Positions 1-7,360 of a stretch of DNA of 32,506 bases are shown one piece after another. Source of the DNA: Paenibacillus ihuae. GTDB lineage: Bacteria > Bacillota > Bacilli > Paenibacillales > Paenibacillaceae. A program made the position numbers and the translations under genes. Numbering within the stretch: the first letter of the stretch is position 1; each line of letters starts with the position of its first letter. The notes below the pieces were generated by a model. The model had not been told where the DNA came from. It worked only from the letters and a program-made list of their open reading frames with translations, and made no database searches. The DNA lies in NCBI RefSeq assembly GCF_001368795.1, contig NZ_LN831198.1:2885596-2918101 (forward strand), read 5' to 3'.

Positions 1-1320
1 CAGCATGCTCAGCGGACGGGTAATATGCTCGTTTTTCAGACCGCAGCGGGCCAGATGGCCGCGCACTTCATTCTGAGTCAGACTGGAAAATTCATTCCAC
101 ACGTCATCTATCGGTGTAATATTGGCTGCCTTAACCTCCTGCTGGAAGTAGGCTGCATTCAGATAATCACCCAGGTAGGTTTTACCGCTGTATACCGGAA
201 TTACGCCCAGAATCGACTTCAGCAGCGTGGATTTACCTACACCATTGCAGCCAACAATCGCAATCTTGTCCCCGCGTTCAATTGTCATGTTCAGCTTAGG
301 AAGCAGCGGACGGTCGTAGCCGATTTCGAAGTCAATGCCCTCGAATACGGTTTTGCCGCTGGAGCGGCTCTCTTTGAACGAGAAACTAGGCTTCGCTGCC
401 TCCTCGGGCCGGTCAATCCGCTCAATGCGGTCGAGCTGCTTTTCACGGCTTTTCGCCCGGCCAGAAGTGGAAGCACGCGCTTTGTTCCGCTGAATGAAAT
501 CCTCTTGCTTCTTGATGTAATCCCGCTGCTTCTCATATGCCTCGATATGCTGTGCCTTGTTCATTTCCGCCATATCCAGAAATTTCTCATAGTTCGCCGT
601 ATAACGGGTCAGCTTAGCGAACTCCAGATGGTACACCACATTAACGACTTTATTCATAAACTCTGTATCATGGGAAATAAGCAAAAAAGCATAAGGATAC
701 TGCTTCAGGTAGTTCGTCAGCCAATCGATGTGCTCGACATCCAGGTAGTTGGTAGGCTCATCCAGCAGTAATACATTCGGCTTCTCCAGCAGCAGCTTGG
801 CCAGCAGAACCTTGGTCCGTTGTCCCCCGCTTAAGGAAGCTACATCGCGATCGAGTCCGATTGCCGACAACCCCAGACCGTTGCCCATTTCCTCGACTTT
901 AACATCAATCAGATAGAAATCCCCCATATCCAGCTGTTCCTGAATTTCACCCATTTGCTCCAGCAGCAACTCAAGCTCTTCCGGCGAGGCATCACCCATT
1001 TTCCCGGTAATCTCCATCATTTCACTCTCCAGCTCAAGCAGCGGCAGGAAAGCGTCCTTCAGCACGTCACGCACCGTTTTACCAGGTGTAAGGTTCGTGT
1101 GCTGATCCAGATAACCGTAGCGCACTCTCGGTGTCCATTCTACTTTTCCGCTATCCTTCAGCAAGGTTCCGGTCAAAATATTCATCAGCGTCGACTTGCC
1201 TACGCCATTCGCTCCCACCAGTCCAACATGCTCGCCGGCCAGCAGGCGAAACGACACATTCGTGAATAACTGCCGGTCTCCAAAGTTGTGGGAAACGTCT
1301 TCTACTGTAAGTAAACTCAT
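1..1320 (-). CDS. yfmM: ABC-F family ATPase, YfmM-like (3' end cut by window edge)
   Basis: A duplicated-ABC ATPase of the ABC-F class without membrane segments; such proteins act on the ribosome (translation factors or antibiotic resistance) rather than in transport. The 440 visible codons start at ATG 1320. They show a first Walker A (GANGVGKST, residues 37-45), a signature LSGGQ, a Walker B followed by DEPTNYLD, a charged linker rich in K/R/E/Q, and a second Walker A (GCNGVGKST). The second signature and Walker B lie beyond the window. The N-terminus MSLLTVEDVSHNFGDR resembles B. subtilis YfmM (about 518 aa), so about 80 residues are missing. It is transcribed alone; the next gene upstream ends 145 nt away. 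The family assignment is firm; the YfmM orthology is from memory of the sequence. Confidence 0.9.
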   Translation of the reverse strand, partial: MSLLTVEDVSHNFGDRQLFTNVSFRLLAGEHVGLVGANGVGKSTLMNILTGTLLKDSGKVEWTPRVRYGYLDQHTNLTPGKTVRDVLKDAFLPLLELESEMMEITGKMGDASPEELELLLEQMGEIQEQLDMGDFYLIDVKVEEMGNGLGLSAIGLDRDVASLSGGQRTKVLLAKLLLEKPNVLLLDEPTNYLDVEHIDWLTNYLKQYPYAFLLISHDTEFMNKVVNVVYHLEFAKLTRYTANYEKFLDMAEMNKAQHIEAYEKQRDYIKKQEDFIQRNKARASTSGRAKSREKQLDRIERIDRPEEAAKPSFSFKESRSSGKTVFEGIDFEIGYDRPLLPKLNMTIERGDKIAIVGCNGVGKSTLLKSILGVIPVYSGKTYLGDYLNAAYFQQEVKAANITPIDDVWNEFSSLTQNEVRGHLARCGLKNEHITRPLSML

Positions 1321-1465
1321 AAATTCTCAGTAAGCTCCTATCTATTTTTAACATGAGGCCAATATTCTGTCAGTACGTATAACGACCATTTTAACACAAG
1401 TCAGGGCCCCACTGAAATAGGGATTTACCTGTTCCGCGCTCCATAAGAAAATTAATTTGATATTT

Positions 1466-2965
1466 TTACATTTTTTTCTGAAATAATCTGCTGCGTTTTG
1501 CAGATATATGGAGGCTGCCAGTCTTCCTCAGCAGCTGCTCCAGGGCCAGAACTAACTTTCCGTTACGCTCAAAAGGATCCTGTTGCAGCGGCAGGCTGCT
1601 CACCTCCACTTGTCCGCCCAATGCTGCGGCCAGCAGCTCCGCGGCAGAGCGGCTCGCCAGCGGCAGGCAAATCTGCCAGTTCGCATGAAGCGGAAGTCTG
1701 CTCCGGCGCAGCCAGTGCAGCGTATCCTCCAGCCGCCAGGCTGATCCGGAAGCCAGCAGCAGGGGTACGTCACTGCCTGTAAATGCTTCAAGCGCACCTT
1801 CATAACCGCCGGTTCCAAGATCCAGCACGAGGTATGTATAGTTTTTATTTAGCATGCCTGTTAAATCACCCTGCACCGGACGCCGCCAGTATTCAATCCC
1901 TTTCCAGCTAAGCGGAGCCTCAGGCAGTCCCGGTTGCCCTGGATGTACCGGATAATCAAGCAGGCTGCAGATCCGATCATACACGGAAGACTCCGGACTG
2001 AAGTCAACCCATGCGGTGGTCCCCTTTCGGGCCAGCCCATTGCTTACCGCCAGCGAGGTATGCGTCGTCCCAAGACCTGCGGATACGCCGAGCAGTGCAA
2101 CAACTGCAGTGTGGCGCTTTACGGGTAATGCCGGCCGCATCCCGCTTTTTGACGGTTCGTCTATAGAATCTGTAAGAGGCTCAAGCGCCTGTAATACTTC
2201 TTCCGCGCTTTGATATCGTTCCTCCGGATGATAGCGCAGGAGCCGCCGGATTACAGGAATCAAGGCCCCGGGAATTCTGGCGTTTAACATAGATTCCATC
2301 CCCGGCACCCAGCGGCTGTACATCCCGCCGGAAACCATATACAGCATAATCGCCCCCAGGCCGTACAGATCCGATGCTGGTCCGCTCTGCCCGCTGCCGT
2401 ATTGCTCGGGAGCAGCGAAACCGGCGGTACCCAGCTTCTCTGTATCCTCCCCGCCTCCCTGTCTATAGCTGCGGGCGATTCCGAAGTCTATCAGCATCAG
2501 CCCGCCTGCCCCGGTCAGCATGATATTAGCCGGCTTCAGATCGCGGTATATAATCGGCGGATGCTGCCCGTGCAAGAATGCAAGCACTTCCAGCAGCTGG
2601 CGGGTATAGGAAATAATACGTCCCGCATCCATCGGCTCTGTATCTGCCTTAATAGATTCCGCCAGCGTCACCCCTTCAATATAATCCATAATCATATACC
2701 AGTAGCCTTCTTCATCCGGCGGAAAAAAATCGGCGACTCTCGGAAGCAGACGGTGATTCAAAGAGATCAGCAGCTCCGCCTCCGCCTCCACGGCTCCCGC
2801 TGTCTTATGATGGCTGATGCTTTCCTTCACCGCCCACCGCTGCCCTGGCAGACGCATATCCTCGGCCAGATAGACATGGCTCATTCCGCCGGAGCCGATC
2901 AGTCTCTTAATCCTGTACCGCTCTCCCATCAACTGACCGGGTGCCAGTTTTGTTTGAAAAATCAT
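1466..2965 (-). CDS. Soluble Ser/Thr protein kinase fused to a degenerate ParA/MinD-like domain
   Basis: 499 aa. The N-terminal Hanks-type kinase spans about 17-265: glycine loop IGSGGMSHVY, ATP-binding Lys47 in AVKES, catalytic loop YRDLKPANIML with Asp142, Asp160 in DFG, then APEQYG. No membrane segment follows, unlike PrkC-type PASTA kinases. Residues 287-480 look like a ParA/MinD fold: beta strand VVALLGVSAGLGTTHTSLAV at the Walker A place, then AWVDFSPES and YLVLDLGTG. The Walker A lysine is absent (GLGTTHTS instead of GKTT), so ATP hydrolysis there is doubtful. The start is ATG 2965 because AGGAGG lies 9 nt upstream; an in-frame ATG at 2974 abuts the AGGAGG and the longer frame upstream lacks a ribosome site. 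The substrate is unknown. Confidence 0.88.
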   Translation of the reverse strand: MIFQTKLAPGQLMGERYRIKRLIGSGGMSHVYLAEDMRLPGQRWAVKESISHHKTAGAVEAEAELLISLNHRLLPRVADFFPPDEEGYWYMIMDYIEGVTLAESIKADTEPMDAGRIISYTRQLLEVLAFLHGQHPPIIYRDLKPANIMLTGAGGLMLIDFGIARSYRQGGGEDTEKLGTAGFAAPEQYGSGQSGPASDLYGLGAIMLYMVSGGMYSRWVPGMESMLNARIPGALIPVIRRLLRYHPEERYQSAEEVLQALEPLTDSIDEPSKSGMRPALPVKRHTAVVALLGVSAGLGTTHTSLAVSNGLARKGTTAWVDFSPESSVYDRICSLLDYPVHPGQPGLPEAPLSWKGIEYWRRPVQGDLTGMLNKNYTYLVLDLGTGGYEGALEAFTGSDVPLLLASGSAWRLEDTLHWLRRSRLPLHANWQICLPLASRSAAELLAAALGGQVEVSSLPLQQDPFERNGKLVLALEQLLRKTGSLHISAKRSRLFQKKM

Positions 2966-3040
2966 CGTTAACATCCTCCTAAAAAAACTTATACAAAATC
3001 CTGTATATATAACAAAAAAGAGAAAGCACGCCGCTGTTGA

Positions 3041-3066
3041 TACCATCCGGCACGAGACCGGTGGTA
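3041..3066. other. Imperfect inverted repeat between methyltransferase and kinase genes
   Basis: TACCATCCGG pairs with CCGGTGGTA around a short loop, giving a hairpin with one bulge. On the minus strand it lies downstream of the RlmM-like gene. The nearest T-run (minus strand, about 3017-3012) is more than 20 nt further on, so it is not a classical intrinsic terminator. It may instead be in the kinase leader. Confidence 0.3.
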
Positions 3067-3128
3067 CAGACAACGGGATACTTTCCCTTATGTTGATACA
3101 ATTGAGCGAGCGGTACTATTTCATTTGA

Positions 3129-4196
3129 TTAATATTTAATCATATAAAGTGTTATCTCGTCACGGTTATGGAACAGCTGCTTCGCCCGCTGAACCTGCAT
3201 CCGCTCGCCTTCAAACATGGCGATAATCTCCTTGATCACAGCCAGCGGCTTCTTGTGCATCAGCTTCACTGTAACCACTGCTGTTCCGCCCGGTGAAAGG
3301 CTGTGGAGCAGGCCGGTGACCAGCTTCGCCATCAGCTTGGGACTCCAGCTCATATCACAGACCAGCAGATCAAATTCATTATCCCGGAATTTGACTTCCC
3401 CGGCATTTTTGCGCAGGATCTTCAGTCCGGGCAGATTGCGGAGCGAATCATGCATCAGCGCAGGATCAACCGCTGTTACTTTGAGACCGCGTTCGAGCAG
3501 GAACGAGGTCCATCCGCCGGGTGAAGCCCCAATATCAACAGCATTACGGAAGCTTGAGAACGGAATGGCAAATTCCTTCTCCGCCTCCATCAGCTTGAAT
3601 TTGGCCCGCGAGATCTGCCCGTCTTCCTTGCGGAAGCGGATCATGCCGCCGTTCCAGCTGGACAGATTGTCCTCAGGCCGGGATACCCCGGCATACAGCG
3701 CTTCTCCGTCCGCATAGACGGAAATCACCCAGGCAGGATCCTGCACGGTGAAATCAGCCTCCAGGCTCTGCAGCCGTTCCTGCAGCCACTCACGCAGCTC
3801 ACCAGGGCTGTCCTGCCAGAACGAGGCTGCTCCCTTACGGACATGCAGCGACACCTTCTCACCTTCCAGCTCACTGCGGCGGCTTAAATAAACGGCCAGT
3901 CTGTCCAGCGCGGAGAGATCTCCCTGATCCTGGAACTGTACCGGCTGAATATGCCGCAGGAAGATCGGCAGATTCGCGCTAAGCACCCGCGATACCTCTT
4001 CCGGTTCCCCCTCCAGCGTGGCCAGGAAAATCTCCCCCGGCAGCAGCAGCGTGCTTTTCACCGCCCCGAACAGGCGGCGAAGCTCTTCCTGAGCGTATGG
4101 GGCAAAGCCGTGATTGGCTGTGCAGATGTAACGTGATAGAATCTTTTCTTCCGAAGCAGCAGCCTGCTCTCCGGTTGTTTGTGTTAAATCGTTCAA
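3129..4196 (-). CDS. RlmM-like SAM-dependent rRNA 2'-O-methyltransferase
   Basis: 355 aa. The C-terminal half is an FtsJ/RlmM-type Rossmann methyltransferase: SAM motif DIGASPGGW (221-229), acidic VDP (243-245), VCDMSW (279-284), VTVKLMH and AKQLFHNRDEITLY. The 2'-O-methylation tetrad K-D-K-E is readable as Lys201 (SRAKFKLMEA), Asp281, Lys311 and Glu347. The N-terminal half (about 20-190) matches the RlmM layout of an RNA-binding extension. E. coli RlmM modifies C2498 of 23S rRNA; whether this protein has the same target is inference. The start is taken as TTG 4196: GGAGG sits 8 nt upstream inside the end of the ABC gene, whose TGA ends one base before it. An in-frame ATG at 4268 would overlap the ABC gene by 71 nt without a ribosome site. 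Last gene of the operon. Confidence 0.85.
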   Translation of the reverse strand: MNDLTQTTGEQAAASEEKILSRYICTANHGFAPYAQEELRRLFGAVKSTLLLPGEIFLATLEGEPEEVSRVLSANLPIFLRHIQPVQFQDQGDLSALDRLAVYLSRRSELEGEKVSLHVRKGAASFWQDSPGELREWLQERLQSLEADFTVQDPAWVISVYADGEALYAGVSRPEDNLSSWNGGMIRFRKEDGQISRAKFKLMEAEKEFAIPFSSFRNAVDIGASPGGWTSFLLERGLKVTAVDPALMHDSLRNLPGLKILRKNAGEVKFRDNEFDLLVCDMSWSPKLMAKLVTGLLHSLSPGGTAVVTVKLMHKKPLAVIKEIIAMFEGERMQVQRAKQLFHNRDEITLYMIKY

Positions 4197-4197
4197 A

Positions 4198-4974
4198 TCA
4201 TCTGCCTCCAGGTCTAATTTTAATCCAGGGACGACCGTTATCCCATTCAACATCGACGGGAATATCAAAAGTAGCCAAGATCATATCTTTCGTCAACACT
4301 TCTTCTTTGGGCCCGGAGCCGGCCAGCTTACCGTCACGGATCAGCGCCACATGGGAGAATAGCGGGACGATTTCCTCCACATGATGAGTGACATAGACGA
4401 CCGAAACATTGCGCTGCTTCAGCTTGTCAATCTCTGCGAGCATTTTCTCACGTTCGTACAAATCCAGTCCGGCACAAGGCTCGTCCATGATGAGCAGCTT
4501 GGGGTCGGCCATCAGGCATCTGGCCAGCATAGCCTTTTTGCGCTCTCCCTGAGACAGGGTACCGAACGGATGATAGGCCAGCTCGCCCAGATTCATATCT
4601 TCAAGCAGCTTAACCGCCTGCTCCTGTACCTGCTGCGGAATCGCCTGATAGAAGCGAAGATAGGCGTAGGCGCCGGTGGCAACCACTTCCCATACAGGAT
4701 CGCTGAGCGACAGCTTTTCCATCAGCGAGGGGCCAATATAACCAATCTCCTTGCGTACCTCACGCAGATCGCATTGGCCGTATTTATAACCGAGCACCTC
4801 AACGGACCCGCTGCTCGGGAACAAATATCCGGTCATCATCTCCAGAATTGTTGTCTTGCCGGAACCGTTGCGCCCAAGAATGACCCAGTTCTCGCCCTGC
4901 TTCATTTCCAGTGATACATCGTCAAGAATCAGGCTTTGTTCTCTCCGCAGCGTAAGATGTTGTAATGATATCAT
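4198..4974 (-). CDS. ylmA: ABC transporter ATP-binding protein, YlmA-like
   Basis: 258 aa single ABC domain. Walker A GRNGSGKT (34-41), signature LSQGE (140-144), Walker B LLIMDEP with Asp164/Glu165, and switch His197 in VTHHVEE. No permease gene is adjacent, and it sits between a thioredoxin-like gene and an rRNA methyltransferase gene, so a transport role is not supported by context. The whole length resembles B. subtilis YlmA, an orphan ABC ATPase. The start ATG 4974 follows the TAA of the thioredoxin-like gene with no gap, and its TGA is followed one base later by the TTG of the next gene, so translation is very probably coupled on both sides. Confidence 0.88.
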   Translation of the reverse strand: MISLQHLTLRREQSLILDDVSLEMKQGENWVILGRNGSGKTTILEMMTGYLFPSSGSVEVLGYKYGQCDLREVRKEIGYIGPSLMEKLSLSDPVWEVVATGAYAYLRFYQAIPQQVQEQAVKLLEDMNLGELAYHPFGTLSQGERKKAMLARCLMADPKLLIMDEPCAGLDLYEREKMLAEIDKLKQRNVSVVYVTHHVEEIVPLFSHVALIRDGKLAGSGPKEEVLTKDMILATFDIPVDVEWDNGRPWIKIRPGGR

Positions 4975-5307
4975 TTATGAGGTCACTCTCCTTATGTATT
5001 CCAGCATCCGTTCTACAGAGCCCATTGAATAAAAGATTTCCGGGTCAGCAATCCGGTCAGCAGAGGCCACCAGAAGTGCAGGCACGCTGGATATACGGAA
5101 CCGGCTGACCAGCCCCGGCAGCATATTTATATTAGCTTCGGCTATAACCAGCTCAGCCGGCAGGAGATGGGAGGCAACCTCCAGCATACGCCGGGCGGCC
5201 TTACAGGTACCGCACAGCGGTGTATGCAGGAATACAACCAAGGGCTCACCGGACTGAATCAGGGCATTCATAAGCTCCTGCTCGCTCAAGCTTTTGAATT
5301 CCTTCAT
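4975..5307 (-). CDS. Thioredoxin-family protein
   Basis: 110 aa, about the size of a minimal thioredoxin. The redox motif is Cys32-Gly-Thr-Cys35 in HTPLCGTCKAARRM, followed by the cis-proline segment ISSVPALLV. The active-site dipeptide GT replaces the classical GP, as in several Bacillus thioredoxin-like proteins (YtpP type). There is no signal peptide, so it acts in the cytosol. The ATG overlaps the TGA of the upstream cREC-like gene by 4 nt and its own TAA touches the ATG of the ABC gene, placing it firmly in the operon. The partner protein is unknown. Confidence 0.85.
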   Translation of the reverse strand: MKEFKSLSEQELMNALIQSGEPLVVFLHTPLCGTCKAARRMLEVASHLLPAELVIAEANINMLPGLVSRFRISSVPALLVASADRIADPEIFYSMGSVERMLEYIRRVTS

Positions 5308-5648
5308 TTGCCGGCCGCTCCCGCAGCGATCTCTGCAAGCACTTCATTACTAACCGGGCCATTATACAATTCGGTTCCCTCTGGTCTTACGGCATAGAGC
5401 AGCTCATACATTTCTTTGCGGCCCCGGCTGCTGGAGGTGTGCAGATAAATTTGGCGCGGAAACAGCCCCTCAAGCACCATACGTCTGCATACCTCATCCC
5501 CGCTGTAATCATCAGGCCCCATGTCATAATCGAGCGACAATATATTAACCTCGCACTCACGCAAGAGCAGCAGGCATTCTTCAGTTGTTCTTGCCAGCGT
5601 AAAACCCTGCGGCAGTTTGCGGCAATCGTCCATAAATATATTAATCAA
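5304..5648 (-). CDS. Small receiver-like protein of the cyclic-phosphate-processing (cREC) type
   Basis: 114 aa. It begins MINIFMDDCRKLPQGF and contains LSLDYDMG (about 37-44), GDEVCRRM and IYLHTSSSRGRKEM. This is the pattern of the cREC receiver-like domain (ILDD near the N-terminus, SLDHDLG strand, HS near the end), predicted by comparative genomics to process cyclic-phosphate-containing nucleotides or RNA ends. No DNA-binding output domain is present, so it is not a classical response regulator. It starts 3 nt after endonuclease IV and overlaps the thioredoxin-like gene by 4 nt. Family assignment is from recognised motifs; the biochemical role is inference. It may equally be a non-enzymatic CheY-like protein. 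Confidence 0.7.
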   Translation of the reverse strand: MINIFMDDCRKLPQGFTLARTTEECLLLLRECEVNILSLDYDMGPDDYSGDEVCRRMVLEGLFPRQIYLHTSSSRGRKEMYELLYAVRPEGTELYNGPVSNEVLAEIAAGAAGK

Positions 5649-5651
5649 CGG

Positions 5652-6509
5652 CTACGCCTCCGCTTCATACCATTTCAGTACGGCTGCAATTTCCTGGCGG
5701 TGGCTGCCGTCAGGCCCTTTCGCGGTCTCCATAGCAACAACCGCATGACGGATGGGCTCTGAGAGCAGCAGCTCCCGCAAGTTGCGCTCACCGATATAGC
5801 CTTTGCCTATCCCTGCATGCCTGTCCCTGCGCAAACCGAGGGGAAATAATGAATCATTCAGATGAACTGCAGTGAGATTAGGCCAAAAATCCAGTTCAGC
5901 TCCCCGTCGCAGCAGCTTCGCCGTCTGGTCCGGATTCCAGATCCCGGCGGCAAAAGCATGGCATGTGTCGAAACAGAACCCGATCTTCTCCGGAAAGCGG
6001 CTAAGCTCACGGACTTTGACCAGCTCTTCCAGTGTCATGCCTTCACTTCCGTGATTGCCGGCCTGATTCTCAATCAGCAGCTTTGCCCGGCCATCCCAGG
6101 AGCTAAGGGTATCATTCATACATTGTATAATATTTTGGTAGCCTTGTAACGGCTCCATTCCGGCAAAATGTCCAAAATGCACTACAATACCTAGCGAGCC
6201 GCAAGCCTCGGCGATCTCCAGATCATTGCGCAGTGACGCCACCATTACCGATCTGGATGCAGCACCGTTCGTATCGGCCGCCATATTAGTCGGGTAAGGG
6301 GTGTGGGCAATGGAGACTATATTATACTTGCGGCAAAAGGCGGCGCAGTCCTCCGCATCCCGCGTATCGAGCGGTTTCGGCTTCAGACTGCGCGGATTTT
6401 TCGGAAAATATTGAAAGCATGCCGCACCGCTCTCCCAGGCAAAACGGGCCGCTCGGCCGTATCCGCCGCGGATGCTGACATGAGCCCCGATTTTGGGGCT
6501 ACCCTTCAT
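5652..6509 (-). CDS. nfo: Endonuclease IV (apurinic/apyrimidinic endonuclease)
   Basis: 285 aa TIM-barrel AP endonuclease that cleaves 5' of abasic sites in base excision repair. All nine trinuclear-zinc ligands can be placed: His69 (AHTPYP), His111 (HFGHFAG), Glu147 (IENQAG), Asp181 and His184 (FDTCHAF), His216 (VHLNDS), Asp229 and His231 (RDRHAGIGKG), and Glu261 (METAKG), almost the E. coli Nfo numbering. The length matches the family. The start ATG 6509 overlaps the end of the Fpg-like gene by 11 nt; no strong ribosome site is seen, so translational coupling is likely. A glycosylase followed directly by an AP endonuclease makes a compact repair pair. Confidence 0.95.
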   Translation of the reverse strand: MKGSPKIGAHVSIRGGYGRAARFAWESGAACFQYFPKNPRSLKPKPLDTRDAEDCAAFCRKYNIVSIAHTPYPTNMAADTNGAASRSVMVASLRNDLEIAEACGSLGIVVHFGHFAGMEPLQGYQNIIQCMNDTLSSWDGRAKLLIENQAGNHGSEGMTLEELVKVRELSRFPEKIGFCFDTCHAFAAGIWNPDQTAKLLRRGAELDFWPNLTAVHLNDSLFPLGLRRDRHAGIGKGYIGERNLRELLLSEPIRHAVVAMETAKGPDGSHRQEIAAVLKWYEAEA

Positions 6510-7314
6510 GCTGGCAGTCCGGGCAATAGAATACCTTGCGTCCGGTCAGCTCTGTTTTGACAATGGTTCCCCCGCCGCGCAGGCAAGGTTCGCCTTCACG
6601 GTCATATACTTTACACTGATCATTGTACGAACCGGTAACAGTATCGCCGGCCATAAACGGCATCTCCATGTATCCGCCGATTTCAGTTGCTTCCGTCAGT
6701 ACTTTACGCATACTCTCATATAAGCGGGTGACGGCCTCCGGCGACAGATTCTGCACCAGCGTGGAAGGCAGCAGCCTCGCTTCAAAAGCAATCTCATCCG
6801 CGTAGCAGTTGCCGATTCCGGCCATAACCTGCTGATTCACTAGCAGACTTTTCAGCGCCCCTCTCCGGCCCTTCAGCAGCGCAGCGAACCGCTCCGCGGT
6901 CATCCGGCGGTCCAGCAGCTCAGGTCCCAGCTTGCCCATGGCCGCTTCGCTTTCCTTCACCGACAACAGATGCAGGTAACCCAGTCGCAGCCCCATGAAG
7001 TACAGAATGTGGTCACCAAATACCAATTCCACCTGTGTACTCCGTTCAGGACGCTCCTCTTCCGTGCCGTAATACAATAAGCCGCCCAGCATCAGATGAA
7101 GCAGCAATCTGCGCCCGTCATGCAGATGGAACAAAATATGCCTCGCCCGGCGTTCCACAAAAACGATGCGGGCACCCAGTATTGCGCTCTTAAAGTCCCC
7201 GGCCTCCATGTTGATGGTTTTCTCTCTGTTCACGGTCACACCTGTAATCGGAACATTTATAAGATGCTGACTGAGCAGCTTTCTGTAATTCTCCATTTCC
7301 GGCAATTCCGGCAT
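6499..7314 (-). CDS. Fpg/Nei-family DNA glycosylase, divergent (altered zinc finger and Lys57 site)
   Basis: 271 aa. The N-terminus MPELPEMENY supplies the catalytic proline and glutamate of the Fpg/Nei bifunctional glycosylase/AP lyase family; GIGNCYADEI (166-175) carries the conserved asparagine, and the C-terminal finger has the conserved Arg259. Two deviations stand out. The Lys57 region, usually RRAKYL or RRGKYL, reads RRARHIL, so Lys is Arg. In the zinc finger the normal Cys-x2-Cys-x16-Cys-x2-Cys reads Cys244, Gly247, Cys264, Cys267, with another Cys at 234. It may be a paralogue of MutM with changed substrate range. First of the tightly packed repair genes; it lies 46 nt downstream of the HAD gene. 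Confidence 0.88.
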   Translation of the reverse strand: MPELPEMENYRKLLSQHLINVPITGVTVNREKTINMEAGDFKSAILGARIVFVERRARHILFHLHDGRRLLLHLMLGGLLYYGTEEERPERSTQVELVFGDHILYFMGLRLGYLHLLSVKESEAAMGKLGPELLDRRMTAERFAALLKGRRGALKSLLVNQQVMAGIGNCYADEIAFEARLLPSTLVQNLSPEAVTRLYESMRKVLTEATEIGGYMEMPFMAGDTVTGSYNDQCKVYDREGEPCLRGGGTIVKTELTGRKVFYCPDCQHEG

Positions 7315-7360
7315 TGTTCATCGTCCCTTCTAGGTTGGTAAATAACTCACACCTTTGCCA

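Noticed and set aside
25..771. 248-codon plus-strand frame opposite the ABC-F gene
   Set aside because: Shadow of the ABC-F coding sequence, without a ribosome site or a recognisable protein.
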